From assembly GCF_030690725.1 (NCBI RefSeq), contig NZ_JAUYGD010000060.1:1-41591 (forward strand): a DNA stretch of 41,591 bases, given 5' to 3'. Both the position numbers and the translations under genes were made by a program. The notes under the pieces are model-generated. The model saw nothing but the letters and a program-made list of their open reading frames with translations. It did not search any database and was not told the DNA's origin. How positions within the stretch are numbered: the first letter of the stretch is position 1; each line of letters begins with the position of its first letter. Shown here in pieces: positions 7,781 through 18,200 of the stretch. Source of the DNA: Pseudomonas sp. (lineage in GTDB: Bacteria > Pseudomonadota > Gammaproteobacteria > Pseudomonadales > Pseudomonadaceae).

Positions 7781-8845
7781 TCACGGTTGCTGGCTGTCAA
7801 AACGGCTGTCGAAGGCGCGCACGAAGGCGTTGCGCAGAATCGCCTTGAAGGCCTGCCAGCGGCTGACGTCATAGGCGTTGAGGTCGCCGTCGATGTTCAC
7901 CCGGGTGGCGAACTGGTCTTTACGCTGGTTTTTCAGCAGCCAGCTGCTGCCGCCGACCAGGGCTTCCCAGGCGCCGCTGAGCAGGTTTTTGTCCTTGGCC
8001 ACGACATCCTGCTGCCAGTCGAAGATTTGCATATCGCGCAGCAGCGGTTTGGCATAACCCTTGAGCTTGCCCTGGCGGGCATCCAGCTCCATGACGAAGT
8101 CGCCCTGGCCGGCGGCAAAGTCGAAATCGGCATAGGCGCGGGTAAAGCTGTTGAGCTGCTTGAGCTGGATATCGGTGATGCGCAGGCGCAGATCGAAGTC
8201 ATCCAGTTGGCTGAGCGGGTCGAAGTTGGCGCTGGCTTGTACAGGGGCCTGCTCGAATACCTTGGCGGTGGCTTGCAGGCTGGCCGGACGCGGATTGTCC
8301 GCGACGCTGACGTTGCTCAGGTTGAGGATGCTGCCATTGATCTTGCTGGCCTGCAGGTCGACCGGCGGCTTGGCGGTGAAGTTGCGGAAGGCCAGGGTGC
8401 CATCAATCACGCGGATTTCGTTTATATGGATCGGCAGCAGGCCCCTGAGTTGGGCGCGCCAGTCGACGCCTTCACCGGTCTGCGAGTTGGCGGCGTTGCT
8501 ACCGTCGACAAAGGTCAGCTGCGGCCGCCCGAAGGCGACTTCGGCGACTACCGCGCGGGTTTCCCACAGCGCCCGCCAACTGATAGCCAAGTCGATGGCT
8601 GGCGCTTCGAGCAATGGCACCGGCACCTTGCCATTGAGTTTGACGATATTCAGGCCGTTGATCCGATAGGCCCCGCGCCACAGCGCCAGGTCGATATCGC
8701 TGATCTGCCCGCGGTAATCGCCCATATTGGCCAGCCGGTCATTCAGGTAATCGCGCAGCAGCCAGGGCAGGGCGATATGCAGGGCCAGCAGGGCAATGGC
8801 CAGGGTGAGGAGTGTCCAGAGGGGGATGTGGTAGCGCTTCTTCAT
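7781..8845 (-). CDS. DUF748 domain protein (AsmA-like envelope protein)
   Basis: A 354-residue protein with an N-terminal membrane anchor (about residues 8-30, WTLLTLAIALLALHIALPWLL) and a long periplasmic, beta-rich region. Typical DUF748 stretches are ISDIDLALWRGAYRINGLNI near 48-67 and INEIRVIDGTLAFRNF near 141-156. Members are distant relatives of AsmA, thought to act in envelope lipid or outer-membrane homeostasis. No specific role is shown here. The ATG at 8845 lacks a clear Shine-Dalgarno. It is transcribed divergently from cysK and followed by the moxR operon on the same strand, 139 bp away, behind its own promoter. Confidence 0.8.
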   Translation of the reverse strand: MKKRYHIPLWTLLTLAIALLALHIALPWLLRDYLNDRLANMGDYRGQISDIDLALWRGAYRINGLNIVKLNGKVPVPLLEAPAIDLAISWRALWETRAVVAEVAFGRPQLTFVDGSNAANSQTGEGVDWRAQLRGLLPIHINEIRVIDGTLAFRNFTAKPPVDLQASKINGSILNLSNVSVADNPRPASLQATAKVFEQAPVQASANFDPLSQLDDFDLRLRITDIQLKQLNSFTRAYADFDFAAGQGDFVMELDARQGKLKGYAKPLLRDMQIFDWQQDVVAKDKNLLSGAWEALVGGSSWLLKNQRKDQFATRVNIDGDLNAYDVSRWQAFKAILRNAFVRAFDSRFDSQQP

Positions 8846-8968
8846 ATAGAAACAGACTTATCCAATAACAATAGGTTTCCTGCCTGGCTGTGCGCATGGC
8901 TGGACTGCTGCCCAAACGAGCCTTAGGCTTGGGAGCTTACTCGGCAACGCATGAAAAAGGACCTCGCC

Positions 8969-9943
8969 ATGAGCCGCATCTTCGCAGACAACGCACAAGC
9001 CATCGGCAACACCCCGCTGGTTCGCATCAACCGCTTGGGCCCGGCTGGGGTGACCATCCTGGCCAAGATCGAAGGACGCAACCCAGCCTATTCGGTGAAG
9101 TGCCGCATTGGCGCCAGCATGGTCTGGGATGCCGAAGAGCGCGGCGTGCTCAAGCCGGGCATGACCATTGTCGAGCCAACCTCGGGCAATACCGGCATCG
9201 GTCTGGCCTTTGTTGCCGCCGCGCGCGGCTACAAGCTGTTGCTGACCATGCCGGCTTCAATGAGCCTGGAGCGGCGCAAGGTGCTCAAGGCCCTGGGCGC
9301 AGAACTGGTGCTGACCGAGCCGGCCAAGGGCATGAAGGGCGCCATCGAGAAGGCTGCGGAAATCGCCGCCTCTGACAGCGCTACTTACTTTATGCCGCAG
9401 CAGTTCAACAACCCGGCCAACCCAGCGATCCATGAAAAGACCACAGGCCCGGAAATCTGGAACGACACCGAAGGCGCGATTGATGTGCTGGTCGCCGGCG
9501 TCGGCACCGGCGGTACCATCACCGGTATTTCGCGCTATATCAAAAAGACCCAGGGCAAGCCGATCCTCTCGGTAGCGGTCGAGCCGATCAGCTCGCCCGT
9601 CATCACTCAGACCATTGCCGGTGATGAAGTCAAACCCAGTCCGCATAAGATCCAGGGTATCGGCGCCGGCTTTGTCCCAGGCAACCTGGACCTGGCCATG
9701 GTTGACCGGGTTGAACTGGTCACTGACGACGACGCCAAGGCCGTGGCCCTGCGCCTGATGCGCGAAGAAGGCATCCTCTGCGGCATCTCCTGCGGCGCGG
9801 CCATGGCGGCTGCCCTGCGCATTGCCGGCGAACCCGGCATGCAGGGCAAAACCATCGTGGTGATCCTGCCGGACTCCGGCGAGCGCTACCTGTCGAGCAT
9901 GCTGTTCAGCGATATGTTTACCGAGCAGGAATTGCAGCAGTAA
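8969..9943 (+). CDS. cysK: Cysteine synthase A (O-acetylserine sulfhydrylase)
   Basis: A 324-residue PLP enzyme making L-cysteine from O-acetylserine and sulfide. The PLP lysine is K44 in SVKCRIG. The phosphate/substrate loop TSGNTG is at 71-76, the second phosphate-binding loop is GVGTGGT, and the C-terminal SGERYLSS is standard. The sequence is of the CysK type found in gamma-proteobacteria (KCRIGA and the ending MFTEQELQQ), rather than CysM. The ATG at 8969 is preferred over the in-frame one at 8951 because AAGGA sits 9 bases upstream and [10 protein letters not shown] is the family N-terminus. It converges on metH across a REP pair and a terminator, so the two sulfur amino-acid genes face each other. 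Confidence 0.95.
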   Translation: MSRIFADNAQAIGNTPLVRINRLGPAGVTILAKIEGRNPAYSVKCRIGASMVWDAEERGVLKPGMTIVEPTSGNTGIGLAFVAAARGYKLLLTMPASMSLERRKVLKALGAELVLTEPAKGMKGAIEKAAEIAASDSATYFMPQQFNNPANPAIHEKTTGPEIWNDTEGAIDVLVAGVGTGGTITGISRYIKKTQGKPILSVAVEPISSPVITQTIAGDEVKPSPHKIQGIGAGFVPGNLDLAMVDRVELVTDDDAKAVALRLMREEGILCGISCGAAMAAALRIAGEPGMQGKTIVVILPDSGERYLSSMLFSDMFTEQELQQ

Positions 9944-9963
9944 CCGGCAACAAAATCGGCAGT

Positions 9964-10023
9964 GTGGGAGGGGCTTTAGCCGCGAAACGGCCGTCTAAAG
10001 CTCGCCGCCAAAGCGCCTCCCAC
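9964..10023. repeat. GTGG-headed REP pair between cysK and metH
   Basis: GTGGGAGGGGCTTTAGCCGC at 9964 is matched by GGCGCCTCCCAC-like sequence (AAGCGCCTCCCAC) ending at 10023, so GTGG lies at both outer ends. The left member contains the small hairpin GGCT-TT-AGCC. The right arm has diverged (CTAAAGCTCGCCGCCAAAGCGCC). It is the same family as the better-kept copy at 30230-30297. It lies between convergent genes, just before the terminator. Confidence 0.8.
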
Positions 10024-10030
10024 GAAAAGA

Positions 10031-10064
10031 AATGCCGCTCACCTGATAGATGAGCGGCATTTTT
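10031..10064. terminator. Bidirectional rho-independent terminator, cysK / metH
   Basis: AATGCCGCTCA (10031-10041) pairs perfectly with TGAGCGGCATT (10051-10061) around a 9-base loop. A T-run follows on the plus strand and a run rich in A precedes it, so it can stop both cysK and the convergent metH transcript. Confidence 0.9.
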
Positions 10065-10089
10065 ATTGGGCGAGCTGTCGGGGTATTAC

Positions 10090-13000
10090 TTAGTTGTCGT
10101 AGCCCAGATTCGGCGCCAACCAGCGTTCGCTGACGTTGAGATCCTGCTTTTTCCGTGCGGTGTAGCTTTCTACCTGGTCCTTGTCGATCTTGCCGACGGC
10201 GAAGTACTGCGCCTGGGGGTGGGCGAAGTACCAGCCGGATACCGCTGCTGCCGGGAACATGGCGTAGTGTTCGGTGAGGAACACGCCGCTGGCGCCGGCC
10301 TTGTTGAATTCGGCCGCCGGGTCGAGCAGGGTGAACAGGGTCTTCTTCTCGGTGTGATCGGGGCAGGCCGGGTAGCCGGGAGCAGGGCGGATGCCTTTGT
10401 AGGCTTCCTTGATCAGCTCATCGTTGGAAAGCTGCTCTTCTGGATCGTAACCCCAGTAGTTGGTCCGCACCTCTTTGTGCAGCCACTCGGCGCAGGCTTC
10501 GGCCAGACGGTCGGCCAGGGCTTTAACCATGATCGAGTTGTAGTCGTCGCCGGCGTCCTGATAGGCCTTGGCCACTTCCTCGGCGCCGATGCCGGCGGTG
10601 GTGATAAAGCCGCCGACGTAGTCGGTAATGCCGCTGTCTTTCGGCGCGACGAAGTCGGCCAGGGAGAAGTTCGGCTTGCCGTCCGGCTTGATGGTCTGCT
10701 GACGCAGGTGATGCAGGGTGGCCAGCTTGTCGCCGTTGCCTGAGTAGACATCCAGATCGTCGTCGTTCACCTGGTTGGCTGGCCAGAAGCCGAATACGGC
10801 GCGGGCACTGATCAGCTTTTCGTCGATTAGCTTGTTCAGCATTTCCTGGGCGTCGGCATACAGCGCAGTGGCGGCTTCACCGACCACCTCATCGGTCAGG
10901 ATACGCGGGAACTTGCCGGCCAGGTCCCAGGAGATAAAGAACGGCGTCCAGTCGATATATTCGGCCAGCACCTTGAGGTCGATGTTCTCAAGCACCTTCA
11001 CACCGGTAAAGCTCGGCACGGTGGGCTGATAGGTCGCCCAGTCGAACTTGGGTTTGTTTTCCACCGACTTGGCGTAGCTCAAACGCTCGGTGCGGGCGCT
11101 GCGGTTGGCGGTGCGCTCGCGTACTTCGATGTAGTCCAGGCGGGTGCGTTCGACAAAGTCGGCCTTGAGTTCCTTGGACAGCAACTGAGTGGCCACGCCG
11201 ACCGCGCGCGAGGCGTCGGTGACGTAGATCACCGCATCGTTCTGGTACTTGGGCTCGATCTTCACCGCGGTGTGGGCTTTCGAGGTGGTGGCGCCGCCGA
11301 TCATCAGCGGCAGGCTAAAGCCCTGGCGCTGCATTTCGCGGGCGACATGCACCATCTCATCGAGCGACGGGGTGATCAGACCGGACAGGCCGATGATGTC
11401 GCACTTCTCGGCTATCGCGGTTTGCAGGATTTTTTCGGCTGGCACCATCACGCCTAGGTCGACAATGTCGTAGCCGTTACAGCCCAAGACCACGCCGACG
11501 ATATTTTTGCCGATATCGTGCACATCGCCTTTGACCGTGGCCATGAGGATCTTGCCCTTGGCTTCCGGCTTGTCGCCTTTTTCCAGCTCGATAAAGGGGA
11601 TCAGATGGCCGACCGCCTGCTTCATCACTCGAGCGGATTTCACCACCTGGGGCAGGAACATCTTGCCCGCGCCGAACAGGTCGCCGACCACGTTCATGCC
11701 GGCCATCAGCGGGCCTTCGATCACTTCGATGGGCCGCGCGCACTGCTGGCGGCACTCCTCGGTGTCTTCGATGATATGGCTGGTGATGCCCTTGACCAGC
11801 GCGTGCTTGAGGCGGTCAACCACGCTCCAGGTGCGCCACTCTTCGGTCTCCGCTTCCTTGACGCTGCCGTCGCCCTTGTAGTTGTCGGCAATCGCCAGCA
11901 GGGCGTCGGTGCCCTCGGGCGTGCGGTTGAGGATCACGTCTTCAACTCGGTCGCGCAGTTCTTGGGGAATCTCGTCGTAGATTTCCAGCTGGCCGGCGTT
12001 GACGATGCCCATGGTCAGGCCGTTCTGGATCGCGTAGTACAAGAACACCGAGTGAATGGCCTCACGCACCGGGTTGTTACCACGGAAGGAGAACGACACG
12101 TTGGACACCCCACCCGAGCTTAGGGCGTGGGGCAGGTGGTCGCGGATATAGGCGCAGGCCTCGATAAAGTCGACCGCGTAGTTATTGTGCTCCTCGATAC
12201 CGGTGGCCACGGCGAAGATGTTCGGGTCGAAGATGATGTCTTCCGGTGGGAAGCCCACTTCGTTAACCAGAATGTCGTAGCTACGCTGGCAGATTTTGCG
12301 TTTGCGCGCGGCGGTGTCGGCCTGGCCAGCTTCGTCGAAGGCCATCACCACCACGGCGGCGCCGTAGCGCTTGCACAGCTTGGCGTGGTGCTTGAACTGC
12401 TCGACGCCTTCCTTCATCGAGATCGAGTTGACGATGCCCTTGCCCTGGATGCACTTGAGGCCGGCTTCGATCACTTCCCACTTGGAGGAGTCGATCATGA
12501 TCGGTACGCGGGAGATATCCGGCTCGCCGGCGATCAGGTTGAGGAATTTGACCATGGCCGCCTGGGAATCGAGCATGCCCTCGTCCATGTTGATGTCGAT
12601 TACCTGGGCGCCGGCTTCCACCTGCTGCAGGGCGACTTCCAGGGCCTCGGTGTAGTTCTCCTCGCGGATCAGTCGGGCGAACTTGGCCGAGCCGGTGATA
12701 TTGGTGCGCTCGCCGACGTTGATAAACAGCGAGTTGCGGTCGATGGTAAAGGGCTCCAGGCCCGACAGGCGGCAGGCCTTGGGGATTTCCGGAATGATGC
12801 GCGGCGGGTATTTGCTCACCGCTTCGGCAATCGCCTGGATATGCGCCGGCGTGGTGCCGCAGCAGCCGCCGATGATGTTCAAGAAGCCCGAGGCGGCGAA
12901 CTCTTCAACCACCACGGCCATTTCCGCCGGGGTTTCGTCGTATTCACCGAAGGCGTTCGGCAGGCCAGCGTTGGGGTGCGCCGAGACGTGGGTATCGGCT

Positions 13001-13806
13001 TTGTTGGCCAGTTCTTCTAGGTACGGGCGCAGGTCACTGGCACCGAGGGCGCAGTTCAGCCCCACGGAAATCGGTTTGGCATGGCGCACCGAGTTCCAGA
13101 AGGCTTCGGTGGTCTGCCCGGACAGGGTGCGGCCGGAGGCGTCGGTGATGGTGCCGGAAATCATGATCGGCAGCTCGACGCCGTCGTCTTCGAACACCTG
13201 CTGCACGGCGAAGATCGCCGCCTTGGCATTGAGGGTGTCGAAGATGGTTTCGATCAGGATCAGGTCCGCGCCGCCTTCGATCAGGCCGCGGGTGGCTTCC
13301 ACATAGTTTTCCACCAGCTCGTCGAAGGTGACGTTGCGGTAGCCGGGGTCGTTCACATCCGGGGAAATCGAGCAGGTGCGACTGGTAGGGCCGAGCACGC
13401 CTGCCACGAAACGCGGGCGATCCGGGGTTTCCAGGGTCTTGGCATCGGCCACGCTACGGGCCAGACGCGCGCCTTCGACGTTCAGCTCATAGGCCAGGGC
13501 CTGCATGCCGTAGTCGGCCTGGGACACCTGGGTGGCGTTGAAGGTATTGGTTTCGAGGATGTCCGCGCCGGCATCCAGGTAGGCCTTCTCGATGGCGCCG
13601 ATCACGTCAGGGCGGCTCAAGATCAGCAGGTCGTTGTTGCCCTTCACATCGCTTGGCCAGTCGGCGAAGCGCGTGCCGCGATAGTCCTCTTCCTCCAGCT
13701 TGTAGCTCTGGATCATGGTGCCCATGCCGCCGTCGAGGATCAGGATGCGTTCCTTCAGGGCTTGCTGAAGTGCATTAAGGCGGGCGCTGCGATCGGACAG
13801 AGACAT
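10090..13806 (-). CDS. metH: Cobalamin-dependent methionine synthase
   Basis: A 1238-residue cytosolic enzyme moving a methyl group from methyltetrahydrofolate to homocysteine through cobalamin. Modules in order: homocysteine domain with zinc cysteines C252 and C315-C316 ([11 protein letters not shown]); pterin domain (about 350-630, with [12 protein letters not shown]); cap and cobalamin domain with D761-V-H763-D-I-G, whose His is the lower cobalt ligand; and the C-terminal reactivation domain that binds S-adenosylmethionine (about 900-1238, with [12 protein letters not shown]). Length is as in E. coli. The ATG at 13806 gives the usual [14 protein letters not shown] start, and 19 further in-frame codons upstream look like leader. 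It is head-to-head with cti. Confidence 0.97.
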   Translation of the reverse strand: MSLSDRSARLNALQQALKERILILDGGMGTMIQSYKLEEEDYRGTRFADWPSDVKGNNDLLILSRPDVIGAIEKAYLDAGADILETNTFNATQVSQADYGMQALAYELNVEGARLARSVADAKTLETPDRPRFVAGVLGPTSRTCSISPDVNDPGYRNVTFDELVENYVEATRGLIEGGADLILIETIFDTLNAKAAIFAVQQVFEDDGVELPIMISGTITDASGRTLSGQTTEAFWNSVRHAKPISVGLNCALGASDLRPYLEELANKADTHVSAHPNAGLPNAFGEYDETPAEMAVVVEEFAASGFLNIIGGCCGTTPAHIQAIAEAVSKYPPRIIPEIPKACRLSGLEPFTIDRNSLFINVGERTNITGSAKFARLIREENYTEALEVALQQVEAGAQVIDINMDEGMLDSQAAMVKFLNLIAGEPDISRVPIMIDSSKWEVIEAGLKCIQGKGIVNSISMKEGVEQFKHHAKLCKRYGAAVVVMAFDEAGQADTAARKRKICQRSYDILVNEVGFPPEDIIFDPNIFAVATGIEEHNNYAVDFIEACAYIRDHLPHALSSGGVSNVSFSFRGNNPVREAIHSVFLYYAIQNGLTMGIVNAGQLEIYDEIPQELRDRVEDVILNRTPEGTDALLAIADNYKGDGSVKEAETEEWRTWSVVDRLKHALVKGITSHIIEDTEECRQQCARPIEVIEGPLMAGMNVVGDLFGAGKMFLPQVVKSARVMKQAVGHLIPFIELEKGDKPEAKGKILMATVKGDVHDIGKNIVGVVLGCNGYDIVDLGVMVPAEKILQTAIAEKCDIIGLSGLITPSLDEMVHVAREMQRQGFSLPLMIGGATTSKAHTAVKIEPKYQNDAVIYVTDASRAVGVATQLLSKELKADFVERTRLDYIEVRERTANRSARTERLSYAKSVENKPKFDWATYQPTVPSFTGVKVLENIDLKVLAEYIDWTPFFISWDLAGKFPRILTDEVVGEAATALYADAQEMLNKLIDEKLISARAVFGFWPANQVNDDDLDVYSGNGDKLATLHHLRQQTIKPDGKPNFSLADFVAPKDSGITDYVGGFITTAGIGAEEVAKAYQDAGDDYNSIMVKALADRLAEACAEWLHKEVRTNYWGYDPEEQLSNDELIKEAYKGIRPAPGYPACPDHTEKKTLFTLLDPAAEFNKAGASGVFLTEHYAMFPAAAVSGWYFAHPQAQYFAVGKIDKDQVESYTARKKQDLNVSERWLAPNLGYDN

Positions 13807-13890
13807 GGAGAGAACTACCTGGGACGCGTGAAAAAAGGATGCGCGATGATAACAAAGCTGCACGCTTTTGCAGTGGCCTGCACTTTTACA

Positions 13891-13903
13891 TGAATCTTGC
13901 TCA
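13891..13903. promoter_or_regulatory. Possible MetR-type operator upstream of metH
   Basis: TGAATCTTGCTCA fits the LysR-type MetR pattern TGAA-N5-TTCA with one mismatch, 85 bp upstream of the metH ATG in the metH-cti gap. A single imperfect half-symmetric site can occur by chance, so this is only a candidate. I see no adenosylcobalamin riboswitch in this 168-bp gap. Confidence 0.25.
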
Positions 13904-13974
13904 TGTTCGTGGATTGGCCTTGGTCAGCCGGCGCCAGCTAGAATCGGCACTTAAGCCATTTTAGAGATGTTTCC

Positions 13975-16254
13975 ATGGTCTGCCGCTTACTGCTTGGCGT
14001 GTGTTTGTTGTTCATCGGCTCATTACAGGCGGCCGAGCCCATTTCCTACAGCCGCGATATCCAACCGATTTTTACCAAGAACTGCGTGGCCTGCCATGCC
14101 TGCTACGACGCTGCCTGCCAGCTCAACTTGGGCAGTGGCGAAGGCGTACAGCGCGGCGCCAGCAAGGCCACGGTGTACAACGGCACACGCACCCAGGCGC
14201 AGGCCACCACGCGCCTGTTTGTCGATGCCCATGGTGAGGCCGCGTGGCGGCGCAAGGACTTTGTTTCCGTGCTGGAGCAGCAGGGCAGCCAGGCCGCGCT
14301 GATGGCGCGCATGCTCGAGCTGGGTCATCAGCAACCATTGGCCGCCAATAGCAAACTGCCGGCGCAGCTGGATATCAGCATCAATCGGCTCAACCAATGC
14401 CCGCTGCCGCAGGAGTTCGACGAATTTGCCCGCAAGAATCCGCAAGCCGGCATGCCGTTCGCAGTGACCGGTTTGAGCGAGGCCGACTACCAGACGCTGC
14501 AGGCTTGGCTGGCCCAGGGCGCACCGGTTGATCAGCAATCGCTGCAGGCCAGCACCGCCGAGGCGCAGCAGATCGACACCTGGGAAGCCTTTATGAACGC
14601 CCCCGGCGCCCGCGAGTCGCTGGTTTCGCGCTGGTTGTATGAGCATCTGTTCCTTGCCCATCTGTATTTTGCCGGCGGCGAGCCGGGGCATTTCTTTCAG
14701 ATGGTCCGTTCGCGTACGCCCAGCGGTAAGCCGGTGGATATCATCGCCACGCGCCTGCCCAATGAAGACCCGGGTAACGAGTTCTATTACCGCCTGACAC
14801 CGGTGCAGGGCGTGATTGTGCACAAGACCCATATCACCTATGGGCTGAGTGCGGCCAAGCTGGCGCGCGTTAAAGAGCTGTTCTTCTCCAGCGATTGGCA
14901 GGCCGATGCGGTGCCGGGTTATAGCCTGCTGCGCCGGGCCAATCCGTTCGAGACCTTTGCCGCGATTCCGGCGCAGGCGCGTTACCAATTTATGCTGGAT
15001 AACGCTGAATACTTCGTGCGCACCTTTATTCGCGGGCCGGTGTGCCGTGGGCAGATTGCCACGGATGTGATTCGCGATAACTTCTGGGCGGTGTTCCAGG
15101 ACCCGCAGCACGACCTGTATATCACCGACCCCGAGTACCGCGAGCAGGCCAAGGAGCTGCTGGCCATGCCCGGGCAGTTGGACAGCATCGGCGATCTGCT
15201 CGGCCTGTGGCGCAGCTACCGCGACAAGCGCAATGAGTACGAGGCGCTGCGCATGCAGCGCTATGCCGATGCGCCTGCGCCAAGCTGGTCGCATATCTGG
15301 GCCGGTAATGACAACGCGCTGCTGTCGATCTTCCGCCAGCACGACAGCGCCTCGGTGCGCAAAGGCCTGATCGGTGAGGTGCCGCAAACCCTCTGGTGGC
15401 TGGACTTCCCGCTGCTGGAACGCACCTATTACCAGCTGGTGGTGAATTTCGATGTGTTCGGCAACGTCTCGCACCAGGCGCAAACGCGGCTGTACTTCGA
15501 TTTGATCCGTAACGGCGCCGAGGTCAACTTCCTCCGTTTGCTGCCGGCCGAGTCGCGCCAGGGCTACCTCAGCGACTGGTACCAGAGCAGCGGCAAACTG
15601 AAAATCTGGCTGGACTATCAGGCCATTGATACGGAAAGCCCGAGCGCGTTGCGCCTGTCCGGCAATGACCCCAAACGCAGCTTTGTCGAGACTCTGCTGG
15701 AACGCTACGGCAGCCTGAATGCGCGTCCCGACCCGATCAACCGCTGCACGGGCGCGCATTGCCATCGCCCAGGGCTGGACGCCGAGTTGCAGCGCGCCGA
15801 GCAGTCGCTGAGCCGCCTCACGGCAAAACCGGCCGGCACGCTCAAGGTGATCGAGCAACTGCCGGAAGCAACCTTGCTACGGCTGGAAATGGCCGATGGT
15901 CAGCGTGAGGTGTACAGCCTGCTGCGCAACCGCGCGCACAGCAACGTGGCCTTTATGCTCGGCGAAGAGCTGCGCTACCAACCGGCGCTGGATACCCTGA
16001 CGGTGTATCCGGGCGTGCTTAGCAGCTACCCGAATTTTATCTTCAATGTGCAGGTGGAACAGGCCGCTGAGTTTGTCACGGCACTGGAGCAGGCGCGCGA
16101 TGCAGCGGCCTTCGAGAACGTCGTCGAGCGCTGGGGCATTCGCCGCACGCATCCAGAGTTCTGGCGCTACTTCCACGATATGTCAGCGTATATCCAGCAA
16201 ACCGAACCGCTGGAAGCTGGCGTGTTGGATATGAATCGCTACGAGAATTTGTAA
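13975..16254 (+). CDS. cti: Fatty acid cis/trans isomerase
   Basis: A 759-residue periplasmic haem protein that converts cis to trans unsaturated fatty acids in membrane phospholipids, stiffening the membrane under solvent or heat stress. The signal peptide spans about residues 1-20 (cut after SLQAA). A c-type haem site C37-V-A-C40-H41 follows at once, inside the longer Cys-rich stretch CVACHACYDAACQL that marks this family. The rest matches the CTI family in length and ends NRYENL. In P. putida cti is also known to lie upstream of metH, which agrees with the arrangement here. Cti is usually constitutive with activity controlled by membrane state. A TAGAAT -10-like box lies at 13939-13944 without a convincing -35. 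Confidence 0.93.
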   Translation: MVCRLLLGVCLLFIGSLQAAEPISYSRDIQPIFTKNCVACHACYDAACQLNLGSGEGVQRGASKATVYNGTRTQAQATTRLFVDAHGEAAWRRKDFVSVLEQQGSQAALMARMLELGHQQPLAANSKLPAQLDISINRLNQCPLPQEFDEFARKNPQAGMPFAVTGLSEADYQTLQAWLAQGAPVDQQSLQASTAEAQQIDTWEAFMNAPGARESLVSRWLYEHLFLAHLYFAGGEPGHFFQMVRSRTPSGKPVDIIATRLPNEDPGNEFYYRLTPVQGVIVHKTHITYGLSAAKLARVKELFFSSDWQADAVPGYSLLRRANPFETFAAIPAQARYQFMLDNAEYFVRTFIRGPVCRGQIATDVIRDNFWAVFQDPQHDLYITDPEYREQAKELLAMPGQLDSIGDLLGLWRSYRDKRNEYEALRMQRYADAPAPSWSHIWAGNDNALLSIFRQHDSASVRKGLIGEVPQTLWWLDFPLLERTYYQLVVNFDVFGNVSHQAQTRLYFDLIRNGAEVNFLRLLPAESRQGYLSDWYQSSGKLKIWLDYQAIDTESPSALRLSGNDPKRSFVETLLERYGSLNARPDPINRCTGAHCHRPGLDAELQRAEQSLSRLTAKPAGTLKVIEQLPEATLLRLEMADGQREVYSLLRNRAHSNVAFMLGEELRYQPALDTLTVYPGVLSSYPNFIFNVQVEQAAEFVTALEQARDAAAFENVVERWGIRRTHPEFWRYFHDMSAYIQQTEPLEAGVLDMNRYENL

Positions 16255-16282
16255 CAGCGGGGAGGGCTGCGCACTGCAGGGC

Positions 16283-16369
16283 GTAGGTTGGGTTAAGGCG
16301 CGCAGCGCCGAAGCCCAACATAGCTTGGCGTTCCTGCGTTGGGCTTCGCTGCGCTCAGCACCAACCTAC
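16283..16369. repeat. GTAG-headed REP pair between cti and the chemoreceptor gene
   Basis: GTAGGTTGGGTTAAGGCGCG at 16283 and its inverted partner CTGCGCTCAGCACCAACCTAC ending at 16369 (written here in part) form a long inverted repeat. Each half has its own hairpin GTTGGG...GCCCAAC (left) and GTTGGGC...CAACC (right), with GTAG at both outer ends. The pair sits between two convergent genes and contains no other terminator, so it may end both transcripts. Confidence 0.8.
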
Positions 16370-16373
16370 GGTT

Positions 16374-17939
16374 TTAGCGGTTGAAACGCTCTACAAGAGC
16401 GTACTGCCCTTGGGCTGTAGCCGTCAGGGCTTCGCTGAGCAGGGCGGTGTCATGCGCTTCGCCGGCTGTCTTGTCGGCCAGTTGGGCGATGGTGGTGATG
16501 CTGCGGTTGACCTCATCGGCCACGGCGCTCTGTTCCTCGGCGGCGGCAGCAATCTGGTTGGCCATATCGGTGATATTGGCCACCGCGTCACTGATGCCGG
16601 CCAGCGCTTCATCGGCCTGCTGCACGCGCTCAACCCCTTCGTCGGCCTGTTTGCGGCCGATTTCCATGGTCAGCACCGCTTCTTCGGCAGTGCGCTGTAG
16701 CTTGGCGATCAGTTGGTGAATCTGCCCGGTGGATTCGGCGGTGCGCTGCGCCAGTGAGCGCACTTCATCGGCGACCACGGCAAAGCCACGGCCCATTTCA
16801 CCGGCGCGCGCGGCCTCGATGGCAGCGTTGAGGGCGAGCAGGTTGGTCTGGTCGGCGATGCCTTTGATCACATCGACCACGCCGCCAATTTCGTTGCTGT
16901 CCTGGGCCAGGCGAGTCACCGTTTCACCGGTATCACCAACCGATTGCGACAGGCGCTGAATGGCCTGGCGGGTTTCAGCTGCGATGCCACGGCCGGCGCT
17001 GGTCAGGCGGTTGGCGTCCTGGGTGGCGATGGCAGTGCGGGCGACGTTGCTCGCCACTTCCAGGGTGGTGGCGGCCATTTCATTGATTGCGGTGGCCACC
17101 TGATCGGTTTCGCTGCGCTGGCGTTCAAGCCCGGCGGAGCTGCTGTGTGCCAGGGTATCGGCCTGTTTGGCCTGCTGGCTGAGCTGCTCGGCGGTGTCCT
17201 GCAGACGCGTCAGGCAGGTTTTCAGACGGGCTTCCTGGCTGAGGATGGACATCTCCAGGCGGCCCTGGGCGCCGCGGCTGTCGGTGTACATCTGCGCAAT
17301 CAGCGGGTCGGAAGTGCTCTGGTCAGCCAGGCGTAGCAGGCGCTTGAGGCCGCGTTGTTGCCAGTTCAGTCCGGCCAGGCCCAACGGCACCGACAAACCG
17401 GCGGCGATGGCAAAGCCCCAGCTGGAATCAAGCCATGCGCCGATCAGGAAACCCACCTGGCTGACCAGGATAAACGGCAGCCAGTCCTGCATGATCGGCA
17501 GCCAGCGATCACTGCTTGGGATCGCCGATTTACCGCTGTTGATGCGTTGGTACAGCGCCTCAGCGCGGCGTATCTGCTCTGCAGTCGGTTTGACCCGTAC
17601 CGATTCATAACCGACTACCTGATTGTTTTCCGTCACCGGCGTGACGTAGGCGTTGACCCAATAGTGGTCGCCGCTCTTGCAGCGGTTTTTGACGATACCC
17701 ATCCACGGCCGGCCTTTCTTCAGCGTGTCCCACATATGCTGGAACACCGCTGCGGGCACGTCCGGGTGGCGCACCAGATTATGCGGCGCACGAATCAGCT
17801 CATCGCGGCTAAAACCACTGATCTCGACAAAGGCGTCATTGCAGTAGGTGATCTGGCCTTTGAGGTCAGTGGTGGAGATCAGTCGCTGCTGCGCGGGGAA
17901 GGTGCGCTCGCGCTGAGTAATAGGTTGGTTATTGCGCAT
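16374..17939 (-). CDS. aer: PAS-domain methyl-accepting chemotaxis protein (Aer-like)
   Basis: A 521-residue energy or oxygen taxis receptor. An N-terminal PAS domain (about 20-110) carries R57-H-P-D60 and W70, at the positions used for FAD binding in E. coli Aer. A short membrane hairpin follows (about 153-190, two hydrophobic segments with almost no periplasmic loop). A HAMP-like region and coiled coil lead to the signalling hairpin [18 protein letters not shown] and [14 protein letters not shown], which contacts CheA/CheW. No C-terminal CheR-binding pentapeptide is present (it ends ALVERFNR). Pseudomonas has several Aer paralogues, so the exact name is an inference. AAGGAATAAAG precedes the ATG, and a FliA-like promoter lies 32 bp upstream of the start codon. 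Confidence 0.88.
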   Translation of the reverse strand: MRNNQPITQRERTFPAQQRLISTTDLKGQITYCNDAFVEISGFSRDELIRAPHNLVRHPDVPAAVFQHMWDTLKKGRPWMGIVKNRCKSGDHYWVNAYVTPVTENNQVVGYESVRVKPTAEQIRRAEALYQRINSGKSAIPSSDRWLPIMQDWLPFILVSQVGFLIGAWLDSSWGFAIAAGLSVPLGLAGLNWQQRGLKRLLRLADQSTSDPLIAQMYTDSRGAQGRLEMSILSQEARLKTCLTRLQDTAEQLSQQAKQADTLAHSSSAGLERQRSETDQVATAINEMAATTLEVASNVARTAIATQDANRLTSAGRGIAAETRQAIQRLSQSVGDTGETVTRLAQDSNEIGGVVDVIKGIADQTNLLALNAAIEAARAGEMGRGFAVVADEVRSLAQRTAESTGQIHQLIAKLQRTAEEAVLTMEIGRKQADEGVERVQQADEALAGISDAVANITDMANQIAAAAEEQSAVADEVNRSITTIAQLADKTAGEAHDTALLSEALTATAQGQYALVERFNR

Positions 17940-17970
17940 GGCGTTCTTTATTCCTTTAAACGTTACCGGT

Positions 17971-17997
17971 ACTTCGGCCGTTGCTGGCGGAAGTTTA
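17971..17997 (-). promoter_or_regulatory. Candidate FliA (sigma-28) promoter of the chemoreceptor gene
   Basis: On the minus strand TAAACTTC (17997-17990), an 11-bp spacer, then GCCGAAGT (17978-17971). The FliA consensus is TAAAGTTT-N11-GCCGATAA. The match is 6 of 8 and 5 of 8 with exact spacing, and keeps the key TAAA and GCCGA cores. The position fits the start codon at 17939. Chemoreceptor genes are commonly under FliA. Confidence 0.5.
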
Positions 17998-18200
17998 GCC
18001 CGTGAATCCAGGCGTAACCGATAAGGGGCAGGTTATGGCCGTGTACCACGCTGTTTTGCTGGGGCGGCCGCTGAGTGGTTGGCAGGCTTTAGAGCCTTGC
18101 GCAGTGGCGCCAGTCTAACCTGCAGACCAGGAAAAGGCCGATGCAAAACAAGCACAAGCGGGTGACTCGGCTATGATGCGCGCCTTGAGGAGAGTCGCTG

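Noticed and set aside
13807..13974. Adenosylcobalamin riboswitch before metH
   Set aside because: No conserved B12-box or long structured leader is seen in the 168-bp gap, and the cobalamin-dependent metH is not usually under one.
14023..15858. A 611-codon open frame on the minus strand
   Set aside because: It is antisense to cti, which has its signal peptide, haem motif and family length. The minus-strand translation shows no recognisable domain.
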